Assembly (NCBI RefSeq): GCF_000416965.1
Contig: NZ_ATCL01000014.1
Location: forward strand, 62,001 to 126,000
Direction of reading: 5' to 3'
From: Exiguobacterium chiriqhucha RW-2
Lineage (GTDB): Bacteria > Bacillota > Bacilli > Exiguobacteriales > Exiguobacteriaceae
DNA: 64,000 nucleotides
Part shown: positions 1 to 8,333 of the stretch, one piece after another
Position numbering within the stretch: position 1 is the first letter of the stretch
Layout: every line of letters starts with the position of its first letter
Position numbers and translations under genes: made by a program
The notes under the pieces: model-generated
What the model was told of the DNA's origin: nothing
The model's database searches: none
The model's input: only the letters and a program-made list of their open reading frames with translations

Positions 1-1
1 C

Positions 2-76
2 GTTCACTTCTTGAATGAGCTGGGCAAGATGACGGCGGTCGAGTTGCCGAGTGACCGCATCGAGGTGGTGTCATGA
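2..76 (+). CDS. thiM: Hydroxyethylthiazole kinase ThiM, C-terminal end only
   Basis: The frame is open from the window edge and ends at a TGA that overlaps the thiD start (ATGA). The 24 visible residues include HFLNELGKMT and resemble the C-terminus of ThiM, which phosphorylates hydroxyethylthiazole during thiamine salvage. Identification rests on this short tail and on the thiD-thiE genes that follow in tight coupling; the kinase core lies outside the window. Another enzyme of the pathway is possible but less likely. Confidence 0.65.
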   Translation, partial: VHFLNELGKMTAVELPSDRIEVVS

Positions 77-912
77 TACGGCAGCAAGTGTTGACGATTG
101 CCGGTTCGGATTCGGGCGGTGGCGCTGGCATTCAAGCTGATTTGAAGACGTTTCAAGAGCTCGGTGTGTTCGGGACGAGTGTTTTGACGGCTGTCACGGC
201 CCAAAACACGCGTGGGGTGCATGGGGTCGAGGCGGTGTCACCAGAACTCGTGACGCAACAACTCGATGCAATCGGTTCAGACTTTATGATTGCGGCGTGC
301 AAGACCGGGATGTTGTTCGATGCGGCGCACATCGAGGTGGTCGCTGACGGGGTGCGGCGTCACACATTCAATCGGCTCGTCGTTGACCCGGTCATGATTG
401 CGAAAGGCGGGGCCTCGCTGCTTCAGGATTCGGCGGTCCAGGCGCTCAAGACATCCCTCTTGCCGCTCGCGACCGTCGTCACACCGAACGTGCCGGAAGC
501 GGAAGTGTTGACGGGCATGACGATTCGGACGTTTGAAGACCGCATCGAAGCAGCAGAACGGATGTTAGCGTACGGTGTCCGTGCCGTCATTTTAAAAGGG
601 GGACATCTCGATGGCGCAACTGCGGACGATTTGGTCATGACGGTGTCAGAGGCGTTCCTCCTGTCGGCCCCGCGCATCCAGACGAGTGACACGCATGGCA
701 CCGGTTGTACGTTCTCGGCAGCGCTCACGGCGGAACTGGCCAAAGGCTATTCTATCCTCGAGGCGACGGTGACCGCCAAGCGATTCATTCAAAGTGCCAT
801 CACGCATGGACTCGATATCGGTGCCGGACATGGACCGACGAATCACTGGGCGTATGCGACACATGGAGAGGCAGGTGTGACGCTTGAATCCATCACAACG
901 AACCATCGCTGA
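73..912 (+). CDS. thiD: Hydroxymethylpyrimidine/phosphomethylpyrimidine kinase ThiD
   Basis: ThiD phosphorylates HMP and HMP-phosphate to HMP pyrophosphate, the pyrimidine half of thiamine, in the cytosol. The 279-residue protein has the family's usual length. It is a ribokinase-like fold: the N-terminal substrate motif AGSDSGGGAGIQAD lies at about residues 10-23, and the C-terminal anion-hole and catalytic motif DTHGTGCTFSAAL lies at about 206-218. The start ATG overlaps the stop of the upstream thiM frame by four bases and the 3' end overlaps thiE, so the three genes are translationally coupled. No TPP riboswitch is visible because the operon start is outside the window. Confidence 0.95.
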   Translation: MIRQQVLTIAGSDSGGGAGIQADLKTFQELGVFGTSVLTAVTAQNTRGVHGVEAVSPELVTQQLDAIGSDFMIAACKTGMLFDAAHIEVVADGVRRHTFNRLVVDPVMIAKGGASLLQDSAVQALKTSLLPLATVVTPNVPEAEVLTGMTIRTFEDRIEAAERMLAYGVRAVILKGGHLDGATADDLVMTVSEAFLLSAPRIQTSDTHGTGCTFSAALTAELAKGYSILEATVTAKRFIQSAITHGLDIGAGHGPTNHWAYATHGEAGVTLESITTNHR

Positions 913-1522
913 GCAGTTGCGGCTCTACTTTATTTGCGGAACCGCGAACGCGGAAGACATGCTCCAGACGGTGGAAACGGCACTTCAATGTGGCGTGACA
1001 TGTTTTCAATTTCGTGAAAAAGGTAAACATGCACTGTATGGGGATAAAAAAGAAGCGATGGCGAGAGCGTTGCAAACACTCTGCCGCTCATACGATGTTC
1101 CGTTCATCATCAATGATGACGTCGAACTAGCAGAGCGCATCGATGCCGACGGCGTGCATATCGGACAGGATGATGCCGAGGCCGCACGCGTTCGTGAGCG
1201 AATCGGCCCGAACAAATGGCTTGGTGTCTCGGTGCACACGCTCGAAGAAGTAGCGGCGGCCATCGAGCATGCGGATTATGTGGGCATCGGTCCGGTCCAC
1301 CCGACGAATTCGAAAGAAGACGCCGGGGCAGTGAACGGGACGGTGCTCATCCGCCAAGTTCGAGCCTTGTATCGAGAGCTGCCAATCGTGGGGATTGGCG
1401 GCATCTCACCGGAACACGTTCCGATGATTCGGAACGACGGGGCGGACGGTGTCGCCGTCATCTCGGCCATCGCTTCTGCACCGGATGTGGCCATGGCCAC
1501 ACGGCGTTTCGCTTGTCTCTGA
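884..1522 (+). CDS. thiE: Thiamine-phosphate synthase ThiE
   Basis: ThiE joins HMP pyrophosphate to thiazole phosphate, giving thiamine phosphate. The 212-residue protein is a TIM barrel of normal family length. Visible motifs are QFREK (phosphate/pyrophosphate contact) near residue 42, the DD-containing FIINDDVELA segment, GADGVHIGQDD-type strand residues, and the C-terminal phosphate-binding GIGGISPEH and DGVAVISAI motifs. I chose the TTG start at 884 because an in-frame stop lies just upstream and an AGGCAGG site is suitably spaced; it overlaps thiD by 29 bases. It completes a thiM-thiD-thiE salvage operon. Confidence 0.94.
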   Translation: MNPSQRTIAEQLRLYFICGTANAEDMLQTVETALQCGVTCFQFREKGKHALYGDKKEAMARALQTLCRSYDVPFIINDDVELAERIDADGVHIGQDDAEAARVRERIGPNKWLGVSVHTLEEVAAAIEHADYVGIGPVHPTNSKEDAGAVNGTVLIRQVRALYRELPIVGIGGISPEHVPMIRNDGADGVAVISAIASAPDVAMATRRFACL

Positions 1523-1545
1523 ATTCAACTTGAGGAGGAAGACAG

Positions 1546-2181
1546 ATGAACGTATTTGTAATAGGCGCGAATGGACAGATTGGAAAACAGCTCGTCGAAC
1601 GATTGCACGAGGAAGGGAAGCATCAAGTCACGGCGATGGTGCGGAAACAAGAGCAACTCGACGACTTTACATCGAAAGGCTATCAAGCCGTGTTAGGCGA
1701 CCTCGAAGGTGACGTGTCGTCACTTGAACAGGCGATGTCTGGGATGGACGTGGTCGTCTTTGCGGCCGGTTCAGGCGGCAGTACCGGAGCCGACAAGACG
1801 CTGTTAATCGACCTTGACGGCGCGGCGAAAAGTATCGAGGCGGCTCAGGCGAACGGGAATGTGAAACAGTTCGTCATGGTCAGCGCCTTGAAGGCGGAAG
1901 ATCGCTCGGCATGGCCGGAAGAGATGAAACCATACTATGTCGCGAAGCATCATGCCGATCGTTTGCTCGAGGAGAGCGGACTGACGTATACGATCGTCCG
2001 TCCGGGCGCCCTCACGGACGACGCCGGCACGGGCAAAGTGAAAACGGGCGACGTCTCGACGGGTGAGATTCCACGTGCAGACGTGGCGGCGTTCTTGGCT
2101 CACCTCATCGGTCATGACGCGGCCTACAATCAAGCGATTGACCTCGTCAAAGGCGACACGGCAATCGAAGACACGTTATAA
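1546..2181 (+). CDS. NAD(P)-binding atypical SDR-family protein
   Basis: This 211-residue protein begins with a Rossmann motif, VIGANGQIGKQL (residues 5-16), and continues with the segments VVVFAAGSGGSTGADKT and YTIVRPGALTDD that are typical of NAD(P)H-binding atypical short-chain dehydrogenases such as B. subtilis YwnB/YhfK. The fixed catalytic Tyr-Lys pair is weak: YYVAKHHAD supplies a YxxxK-like pattern near residue 130. The substrate is unknown. A GGAGG site precedes the ATG, and a terminator follows, so it is the last gene of a unit or a monocistron. Confidence 0.85.
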   Translation: MNVFVIGANGQIGKQLVERLHEEGKHQVTAMVRKQEQLDDFTSKGYQAVLGDLEGDVSSLEQAMSGMDVVVFAAGSGGSTGADKTLLIDLDGAAKSIEAAQANGNVKQFVMVSALKAEDRSAWPEEMKPYYVAKHHADRLLEESGLTYTIVRPGALTDDAGTGKVKTGDVSTGEIPRADVAAFLAHLIGHDAAYNQAIDLVKGDTAIEDTL

Positions 2182-2196
2182 AAAGAGATGACGACT

Positions 2197-2226
2197 GCGA
2201 GCGGGCTTGGTTCCGCTCGCTTTTTG
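2197..2226 (+). terminator. Intrinsic terminator
   Basis: A GCGAGCGG/CCGCTCGC stem with an eight-base loop is followed by TTTTT. It ends the transcript of the NAD-binding protein. Confidence 0.85.
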
Positions 2227-2315
2227 TATGGATGTGTCCGCACACTCGAGAAAGGATTCGCTTCGACCGATAGAGAAAGTAAGAGATGGATTTGTTTGAA
2301 GAAAGGGGTCTATCC

Positions 2316-3881
2316 GTGACCACACTATTTCTCTATATGGCCGTTTATTTACTTCCGGCTTTTTTATTGAGCCACCTTGCCCTTGATGTCTTGCTCCGGA
2401 ACCCGCGCCAAGTCGAGCATCGACTGCTCAGCCTGTTCGTATTTGGCTACGCGATGTTGTTCTTGGCCGAGTTTGGACGACATCTGTCCCCAATTGAAGC
2501 CAGTCCCGCCTTCGTCACCTATTGGTTCGGCAACGCTGGCATTTTGATTTTTGTGTGTTCCGTCCACTTCATCGTCAAAGTGACGGGAGTCGGGGCGAAA
2601 CTGCCGAAATGGATGTATCCGTATGTCATCTATTTGCCGCTCGTGCCGGTCGCGTTGACGTTCATCCGCCAAGAGAACATTTTGAACAGTCAGCGGTTCG
2701 ACCAAGTCGGCGTCTGGATTTATCCTGAGTTCAACGCATCGTATTTGACGACGATGACCGTCGGCAACGTGTTCCATTTTCTCATCATCCTGTTACTCGT
2801 CTATGCACTCAAACGCGCCGATCGGACCGAGCATCAACGTGTCCTGCGCATGCTCATTTGGACCGCTGTCGCCGTCCTCATCTGGGACATCGTCTTCGGC
2901 TATTTCCAGTTCCGTGGCATCATGCCACCGTATGCGTATATGTATGGGGGCCTCGTCTGGACGGTCGCCCTCGTCGTGGCGATGAACCGACTCGATTTCC
3001 TCGCGTCTTATGCGAAACGATACGGTACCCTCTACAACTTGAATCCATCGGCAATTCTCCTCGTCGACGACACCGGTCGCATCGAGAGTGCGAACCCGGC
3101 TGCGCGTATGTTGTTCCATACCGTCCGAGTCGTCAATGAGCGTTTCATCGATTTATTGCCCGAGAAAAAGCGGGACGAATGGTGTGAACACTACGCTCAA
3201 CATTTTAATGCGCAAAAGAAGTTTCTCGAGTTCGAGACGAAGATTCAGACAAAATCAGGACAAGAGCGGTACGTCGTCATCGACGGGGACTTCGTCTATA
3301 TCGACCAGAAGATTCATGGCATGATTTTGATTCGGGACGTCCATACGTTCAAAGAAGCCGAGCAATCGATTCGCTTCTTCGCCTATCACGACCCGCTCAC
3401 GAAACTCGCGAACCGTCGCGCGTTTTATGAACAGGCCGATCAGGCGTTACTGCAAGCGGATACGCTCGCGCTCGTCATTCTCGACCTCGATGGTTTTAAA
3501 GGTATCAATGATACGTACGGCCACCAGGTCGGTGATGATTTCCTCGTTCATCTCGGTGTCCTGCTCGAAACGGTGACGCCGGAAACGGGTCTCGCCTCGC
3601 GGGTTGGCGGTGATGAGTTTTATATGTATTTGACGGATGTCGAAGCAGACGAGATCGTCGCGTTCGTCGAACGATTGCAATCCGAATTGGCCGAGCGGCC
3701 GTTCCGACTCGGACGGGAGACGATTCCGATTCGAGCGAGCATCGGGGTCAGCGTCGCACCGGGTCAAGGATCAGATTTAGACACGCTTATTCACAAAGCC
3801 GATCAGGCGATGTATCAAATCAAGCAACACGGTAAAAACGACTATGCGATTTATGACGAGGTGTTACACGGACCGAAATAA
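2316..3881 (+). CDS. Membrane diguanylate cyclase with PAS domain
   Basis: This protein should make cyclic di-GMP from two GTP. Residues 1 to about 215 carry around seven hydrophobic helices like the N-terminal sensor module of many bacterial histidine kinases; a PAS domain follows (about 225-340, with NPSAILLVDDTGRI), then a GGDEF domain (about 350-520) with an intact GGDEF motif near residue 431. The inhibitory RxxD site is absent: PETG stands in that position. I chose GTG at 2316, not the ATG at 2286, because GAAAGGGG sits eight bases before it. The product is 521 residues. It stands alone, and its signal is unknown. Confidence 0.9.
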   Translation: MTTLFLYMAVYLLPAFLLSHLALDVLLRNPRQVEHRLLSLFVFGYAMLFLAEFGRHLSPIEASPAFVTYWFGNAGILIFVCSVHFIVKVTGVGAKLPKWMYPYVIYLPLVPVALTFIRQENILNSQRFDQVGVWIYPEFNASYLTTMTVGNVFHFLIILLLVYALKRADRTEHQRVLRMLIWTAVAVLIWDIVFGYFQFRGIMPPYAYMYGGLVWTVALVVAMNRLDFLASYAKRYGTLYNLNPSAILLVDDTGRIESANPAARMLFHTVRVVNERFIDLLPEKKRDEWCEHYAQHFNAQKKFLEFETKIQTKSGQERYVVIDGDFVYIDQKIHGMILIRDVHTFKEAEQSIRFFAYHDPLTKLANRRAFYEQADQALLQADTLALVILDLDGFKGINDTYGHQVGDDFLVHLGVLLETVTPETGLASRVGGDEFYMYLTDVEADEIVAFVERLQSELAERPFRLGRETIPIRASIGVSVAPGQGSDLDTLIHKADQAMYQIKQHGKNDYAIYDEVLHGPK

Positions 3882-3926
3882 CGGGAACGAGAATGAAGAT
3901 GGCAACTTGATAGAGGAGGAGACGAT

Positions 3927-4376
3927 ATGACTGAAAAACCGTTAGTGACGATGCGCGCCGAAGGGGAAGCGACGAGTGTGAAGACGACGGTGCACGTGCG
4001 TGACCTCGAGCCGTTCGTCGTCGATGAGCCGGAACGTCTCGGCGGAACGGACGCCGGTCCGAATCCGCTCGAATATTTGCTCGGTGCGTTGTCGTCGTGT
4101 ACGACAATCATGATTGCCTATGTGGCGCAAGATCAAGATTTCAACTACGACGGAGTGACGTTCGTAACTGAAGGAACGCTCGACCCGCGCGGCTTCCAAG
4201 GCGTTGAAGGAGTACGGACGTATTTTGAGAAAGTACACGTCAATATCGTCCTCGATACGACCGAATCGGATGAACGGATTGCGGCGCTCCAGAAAGGTGT
4301 CGAGGCTCGTTGTCCGATCCATAATTTGATGCATGCGGCCGACGTCGACATCACGGCGACGTGGACACGGAAGTGA
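3927..4376 (+). CDS. OsmC/Ohr-family peroxiredoxin-like protein
   Basis: OsmC-family proteins reduce organic hydroperoxides with a pair of cysteines. This 149-residue protein has normal length and both expected cysteines: one in LGALSSCTTIM (about residue 56) and one in the segment EARCPIHNLM (about residue 131). The start is well supported by GAGGAGG upstream. It is followed directly by a terminator, so it is a single-gene unit. Whether it acts on hydroperoxides in vivo or on another thiol-reactive substrate cannot be read from the sequence. Confidence 0.9.
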   Translation: MTEKPLVTMRAEGEATSVKTTVHVRDLEPFVVDEPERLGGTDAGPNPLEYLLGALSSCTTIMIAYVAQDQDFNYDGVTFVTEGTLDPRGFQGVEGVRTYFEKVHVNIVLDTTESDERIAALQKGVEARCPIHNLMHAADVDITATWTRK

Positions 4377-4402
4377 GGATGGGGCGACCCATCCTTTTTT
4401 TG
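4376..4402 (+). terminator. Intrinsic terminator after osmC-like gene
   Basis: AGGATGGG and CCCATCCT pair around a GCGA tetraloop and a run of seven T follows. The stem begins at the last base of the stop codon. Confidence 0.9.
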
Positions 4403-4464
4403 ATGTAGACAGGAATGTTTGCCGACGAGCACGAACAAAAAGAGACGTGAGAAAGGAGGCTGTC

Positions 4465-4902
4465 ATGGATATTCGCTCGATGACGCGACAAGACGCCCAC
4501 GCGATTCAAGCGTGGACGTATGAGTCGCCATATGACTTTTATAATCAAGAAGCTTCAGCGGAAGGGCTGGATGAACTGATGGCCTATCAGGCCGTCCATG
4601 ACGGTACACTGATCGGTTTTTACTGTCTCGGCCGATACGCACAAGTGCCGAACGATACATATGTCTACGATGACACATACATCGACCTCGGGCTCGGCAT
4701 GCATCCGGACCGAACGGGGCAGGGAAACGGCCGTACGTTCGTCCAGTTGGTGATGCAAGAAGCGGCGCGCGAAGGCAAACCGCTCCGGTTGACGGTGGCC
4801 GCGTTCAACGAGCGGGCGATCCATCTCTATGAGCGGCTGGGATTTCAACAGGTCACTTCGTTTGAAAAAGGGTCGACCCGTTTTCTCGTCATGACCCGGT
4901 AA
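4465..4902 (+). CDS. GNAT-family N-acetyltransferase
   Basis: A 145-residue GCN5-related acetyltransferase, which transfers an acetyl group from acetyl-CoA to an amine. The acetyl-CoA loop is seen as HPDRTGQGNGRTFV (about residues 76-89) followed by NERAIHLYERLGFQQV, the usual C-terminal GNAT signature. I chose ATG 4465 because GAAAGGAGG lies six bases upstream; the longer frame starting at 4333 would overlap osmC and the terminator. Its stop codon abuts the stop of the convergent DUF4385 gene. The substrate is unknown. Confidence 0.85.
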   Translation: MDIRSMTRQDAHAIQAWTYESPYDFYNQEASAEGLDELMAYQAVHDGTLIGFYCLGRYAQVPNDTYVYDDTYIDLGLGMHPDRTGQGNGRTFVQLVMQEAAREGKPLRLTVAAFNERAIHLYERLGFQQVTSFEKGSTRFLVMTR

Positions 4903-5349
4903 TCATCCGTACTGTTTCTGGTGGGCTTTCTTTCGCTTCAAATAGTCTTCATCTGCTCGAAGTTGGTCCCATCGTTCCTTAAAGATGCGGGCCGATTCCG
5001 CCTTTTCTTCATCGATTTGTCGGTCGTGGATGTCGCCGTCGTCCTTATATTTTCGTCCGCCTTTATAGTTGGCGTAACGTCTCGCCCGGGTATAGCCCAT
5101 CTGGATGAATTTGCGGGCCATATCCATTCCGACGAAATCATCGTTGGCCCGGTATTTTTCGAACAGCTCCATAATCTCATCAGCGGACTGTTTGGCGATG
5201 TCTGGCGTCTTGAAACGCCAATGGGGGAGAATCTCACTTTTATACGGTTCGACGAGTAGGACGCCTTGTTCACCTCGTCCGACCCGATACAGCTCCGGTT
5301 GTTTACGGAAATCAATCGTTTCAAAATCTAAATCATAATCAAACGGCAT
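4903..5349 (-). CDS. DUF4385-family protein
   Basis: A 148-residue, charged, soluble protein with no signal peptide. The conserved block YRVGRGEQGVLLVEPYKSE followed by PHWRFKTP, and a Lys/Tyr-rich ARRYANYKGGRKY segment near residue 95, match my recollection of the DUF4385 family, which occurs in bacteria and some phages and has no known function. I chose the second ATG (5349) because the AGGAGG is too close to the first. It converges with the acetyltransferase gene at adjacent stop codons. Confidence 0.7.
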   Translation of the reverse strand: MPFDYDLDFETIDFRKQPELYRVGRGEQGVLLVEPYKSEILPHWRFKTPDIAKQSADEIMELFEKYRANDDFVGMDMARKFIQMGYTRARRYANYKGGRKYKDDGDIHDRQIDEEKAESARIFKERWDQLRADEDYLKRKKAHQKQYG

Positions 5350-5416
5350 CGTCATCCCTCCTCATGGACTCATTCCCGGAACGAATCCGAGGGAAACGAC
5401 AGAAAGGAAGAACAAG

Positions 5417-5968
5417 ATGATTCAACTTGATACAGACCGGCTCCAGTTGCGGGCGTTTCAACTCGAGGACGCTGAACAGATGTTTCGATACGCGCAAGAC
5501 GAGCGGGTCGGACCAAAAGCAGGATGGGCGCCGCACCAATCGGTCGAGGAGACGCGTGACGTCATCCGGCTGTTCCAACAAGACCAAGACGTCTGGGCCA
5601 TCACGTTAAAAGAGACGGGTGAAGTCATCGGAAGTCTTGGGTTGCACGACCGCCGGCCGGACCCTGAGATTCAGCATGACCGGCAACGCGAGATCGGGTA
5701 TGTCCTCAGCCCGGACCATTGGGGGCAAGGGTACATCCCGGAGGCCGTTCAAGAAGTGATGCGTCACGGTTTTGACGACCTCGACCTCGAGCGCATCTGG
5801 TGCGGTCATTTCGACTTCAACGACCAGTCGCGCCGTGTCGTCGAAAAGACAGGATTCACATACGTGTTCACGACATCCCAACAGTTGACGCGCTTAGATG
5901 GGCGCACGGTGCAGAGCCTCATTTATGTCGTGACGAAAGACGAGTATGAGGAACGCCGGGATCAATGA
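5417..5968 (+). CDS. RimJ/RimL-type GNAT acetyltransferase
   Basis: This 183-residue protein starts LDTDRLQLRAFQLEDAEQMF, the usual opening of ribosomal-protein serine/alanine acetyltransferase-like enzymes, and has IGYVLSPDHWGQGYIPEAV (about residues 94-112) and FDFNDQSRRVVEKTGF (about 133-148) as acetyl-CoA and core motifs. Such proteins acetylate protein N-termini or small amines; the target is not predictable. A GAAAGGAAG site precedes the ATG. It lies between the divergent DUF4385 gene and the ribose operon. Confidence 0.87.
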   Translation: MIQLDTDRLQLRAFQLEDAEQMFRYAQDERVGPKAGWAPHQSVEETRDVIRLFQQDQDVWAITLKETGEVIGSLGLHDRRPDPEIQHDRQREIGYVLSPDHWGQGYIPEAVQEVMRHGFDDLDLERIWCGHFDFNDQSRRVVEKTGFTYVFTTSQQLTRLDGRTVQSLIYVVTKDEYEERRDQ

Positions 5969-5987
5969 TGAGCCCGACGTTTTTTTG
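5952..5987 (+). terminator. Probable terminator before the ribose operon
   Basis: AACGCCGGG and CCCGACGTT pair with one C-A mismatch and a twelve-base loop; seven T follow. The left arm lies in the last codons of the acetyltransferase gene. Confidence 0.7.
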
Positions 5988-6005
5988 ATGCGGCAAAATT
6001 AACAC

Positions 6006-6034
6006 TTGATATGTAACCGGTTACACATTATGAT
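6006..6034 (+). promoter_or_regulatory. Ribose operon promoter with palindromic operator in the spacer
   Basis: TTGATA (6006-6011) and TATGAT (6029-6034) are separated by 17 bases. The palindrome TGTAACCGGTTACA occupies 6012-6025, almost the whole spacer. As a LacI-family gene follows, I infer that this is the RbsR operator and that repressor and polymerase exclude each other here. Confidence 0.85.
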
Positions 6035-6039
6035 GTGTT

Positions 6040-6053
6040 TGTAAGCGTTACCA
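6040..6053 (+). promoter_or_regulatory. CcpA cre site at the rbs transcription start
   Basis: TGTAAGCGTTACCA matches the consensus TGWAARCGYTWNCW at all 14 positions. It covers the expected start point (about 6041), a position where CcpA normally represses. This predicts glucose repression of ribose use. Confidence 0.85.
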
Positions 6054-6068
6054 AAAGGAGGGGACGAG

Positions 6069-7052
6069 ATGGCAACAATCAAACAAGTGGCCAAACGGGC
6101 GAACGTTTCTGTCGCAACCGTGTCTCGTGTCATGAACAATAACGGCTATGTGAGCGCTGAAGCGAGGGAAGCCGTGGAACGGGCCATCGCCGAGCTCGAA
6201 TACGCCCCGAACCGGGTGGCTCGTTCGTTATTCACCAAAACGTCGGGGCTAATCGGATTGATTATGCCAGACATCACCAACCCGTTCTTCCCGCAGTTGG
6301 CCCGCGCGATTGAAGACGTGGCCAATCAACACGGCTATCAAGTCGTCTTATGCAACACGGACGAGCAACTGGCGAAAGAACAGTCGTACTTGGTCGCGCT
6401 TCAGACGATGCATGTCGACGGTCTGATCATCACGACGAACCATTCAGACAACCCGAACTACGAAAAGTTAGAGTTGCCGATGGTCGCGCTCGACCGAATC
6501 GTCAAGTCTGGCATTGACGCCGTCATCTCAGACGGGTATGAAGGCGGTCGCCTGGCGGCGGAGACGCTGTTGAATTGTGGTGCGACAAGGCTCGCTCATA
6601 TCGGCGGACCTGAACAGCTGCAGACGGTGAAGCGACGGACGGATGGGTTCCTTGACGTCGCGGGAGATCGTCTCGTCGGCATGACGCATTCGAGTTTCAC
6701 GTTCAAAGAAGCGCTCACGGCGGCGCAAACGCTGTTTGATGAGCATTGGCCGTTCGATGGATTGTTCGCCGCCAATGACGTCATCGCGGCCGCGGTGTTG
6801 CAGGAAGCGGTGCGTCGGAATGTGCGTGTGCCGCAAGATTTGCAAGTCATCGGCTACGATGGCATCGAGCTCGGTGAGATGACATCGCCGCCGCTCACGA
6901 CGATCTCGCAACCCATCTATGAGATGGGACGACGTGCGACCGAGCGACTCCTTGATTTGATTGAGAAGAAGGAGACCGTTACGAAAGAAATCTTGTTGCC
7001 CGTCACGTTGACGGAGCGACAGACGACGATCCGAAAGGGGCATGACACATGA
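6069..7052 (+). CDS. rbsR: Ribose operon repressor RbsR (LacI family)
   Basis: The 327-residue protein has an N-terminal LacI-type helix-turn-helix (TIKQVAKRANVSVATVSRVM, about residues 3-22) with the hinge-helix segment PNRVARSL (about 49-56), followed by a periplasmic-binding-protein-like sugar domain (LIGLIMPDITNPFFPQLARA). It should repress the operon until ribose binds. It is the first gene of the unit, preceded by AAGGAGG, and its stop overlaps the rbsK start by four bases (ATGA). The operator is probably the palindrome in its own promoter, so it is autoregulated. Confidence 0.93.
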   Translation: MATIKQVAKRANVSVATVSRVMNNNGYVSAEAREAVERAIAELEYAPNRVARSLFTKTSGLIGLIMPDITNPFFPQLARAIEDVANQHGYQVVLCNTDEQLAKEQSYLVALQTMHVDGLIITTNHSDNPNYEKLELPMVALDRIVKSGIDAVISDGYEGGRLAAETLLNCGATRLAHIGGPEQLQTVKRRTDGFLDVAGDRLVGMTHSSFTFKEALTAAQTLFDEHWPFDGLFAANDVIAAAVLQEAVRRNVRVPQDLQVIGYDGIELGEMTSPPLTTISQPIYEMGRRATERLLDLIEKKETVTKEILLPVTLTERQTTIRKGHDT

Positions 7053-7933
7053 AGCGAATTGTGGTCATCGGTAGTGTATCGATGGATTTAGTGGTCACGA
7101 CAGACAAACGTCCGCAGGCAGGGGAGACCGTCATCGGACAGGCGTTTCAGACGGTGCCCGGAGGAAAGGGAGCCAACCAAGCGGTCGCCGCCGCTCGACT
7201 CGGAGGACGAGTCGAGATGGTCGGATGCGTCGGTTCCGATGAGTTCGGGCAACGTATCCGCCAAAACTTTGAACAGAATGAAGTCGGGACCCAACAGCTG
7301 CGGACGATTGACGGCGAAGTGACCGGGACGGCGCATATCGTGCTCGCCGAAGGCGACAACTCGATTGTCGTCGTCCAATCGGCGAACAAACAGGTCGTCT
7401 TCACGGAAGCCGAGCTCGAACAGTTGATTGATGACGAGTCGCTCGTCTTGCTCCAGCTCGAGATTCCGATTGCGACGGTCGAACACGTGAGTGCATACTG
7501 TCGCGCCCGCCAAATCCCGGTGCTGTTAAATCCGGCTCCGTCACAACCGCTCACGGATGAACTGCTCGAGCATGTGACCTACGTGACGCCCAACGAGCAT
7601 GAGTGCCGAGATTTGTTCGGAGATGTCTCGCTTGATGAGGTACTGCGCCGCTATCCGAACAAACTGATTGTGACCGAAGGGGTCAACGGTGTCCGCTTCT
7701 TTGATGGCGAGACGATTCAGCACGTTCCAGCCATTCAAGCCGATGTCGTCGATACGACGGGGGCAGGGGATACGTTCAACGGAGCCCTCGCAGCCGCCCT
7801 GATGGAAGGAAGCGAGTTACGTGAAGCGGTACGCTTCGCTGTCGTCGCTTCAGGATTGAGCGTGGAAGGGTTCGGGGCACAAGGCGGCATGCCGAACCGA
7901 AATGACGTCATGAGACGATTGGAGCGAGTGTGA
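7049..7933 (+). CDS. rbsK: Ribokinase RbsK
   Basis: RbsK phosphorylates ribose to ribose 5-phosphate in the cytosol. The 294-residue protein is a PfkB-family kinase of normal length: GGKGANQAVAAARLGG (about residues 37-52) is the first signature and DTTGAGDTFNGAL (about 233-245) is the second, containing the catalytic aspartate. It overlaps rbsR by four bases and its stop touches the rbsD start (TGATG), so translation is coupled. Confidence 0.96.
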   Translation: MKRIVVIGSVSMDLVVTTDKRPQAGETVIGQAFQTVPGGKGANQAVAAARLGGRVEMVGCVGSDEFGQRIRQNFEQNEVGTQQLRTIDGEVTGTAHIVLAEGDNSIVVVQSANKQVVFTEAELEQLIDDESLVLLQLEIPIATVEHVSAYCRARQIPVLLNPAPSQPLTDELLEHVTYVTPNEHECRDLFGDVSLDEVLRRYPNKLIVTEGVNGVRFFDGETIQHVPAIQADVVDTTGAGDTFNGALAAALMEGSELREAVRFAVVASGLSVEGFGAQGGMPNRNDVMRRLERV

Positions 7934-8322
7934 TGAAGAAACATGGGATTTTGAATAGCCATTTGACCAAAATCTTTGCGGACTTGGGTCATACGGACAC
8001 GGTCGTCATCGCGGACTGTGGACTACCGATTCCAAACGGCGTGGCGCGAGTCGATTTGGCGCTTCGTCTCGGTGAACCGTCGTTCCTTGATGTATTAGAT
8101 GCGGTCGAGGCGGACATGGTCATCGAACAGATTACCGTAGCCGATGAGGTGTTCACGGAGAACGAGCCGATTGCAAAAGCGTTGACCGATCGATTTGACA
8201 CGGTTAAAACTTGTTCGCATGAAGCGTTCAAGCGTGAGGTCGAACAGGCGAAAGTCGTCATCCGGACAGGGGAAGCGACTCCGTATGCGAACGTCATTTT
8301 ACATGCCGGCGTCATATTTTAA
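7933..8322 (+). CDS. rbsD: D-ribose pyranase RbsD
   Basis: RbsD converts beta-pyranose ribose to the furanose form used by ribokinase. The protein is about 129 residues, the normal length. It starts [20 protein letters not shown] and ends [13 protein letters not shown], both typical of the family; the early His and the C-terminal PYANVIL belong to the sugar site. I chose ATG 7933 (TGATG overlap with rbsK) over the GTG three bases upstream. Confidence 0.95.
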   Translation: MKKHGILNSHLTKIFADLGHTDTVVIADCGLPIPNGVARVDLALRLGEPSFLDVLDAVEADMVIEQITVADEVFTENEPIAKALTDRFDTVKTCSHEAFKREVEQAKVVIRTGEATPYANVILHAGVIF

Positions 8323-8333
8323 GGAGGGGTTCG

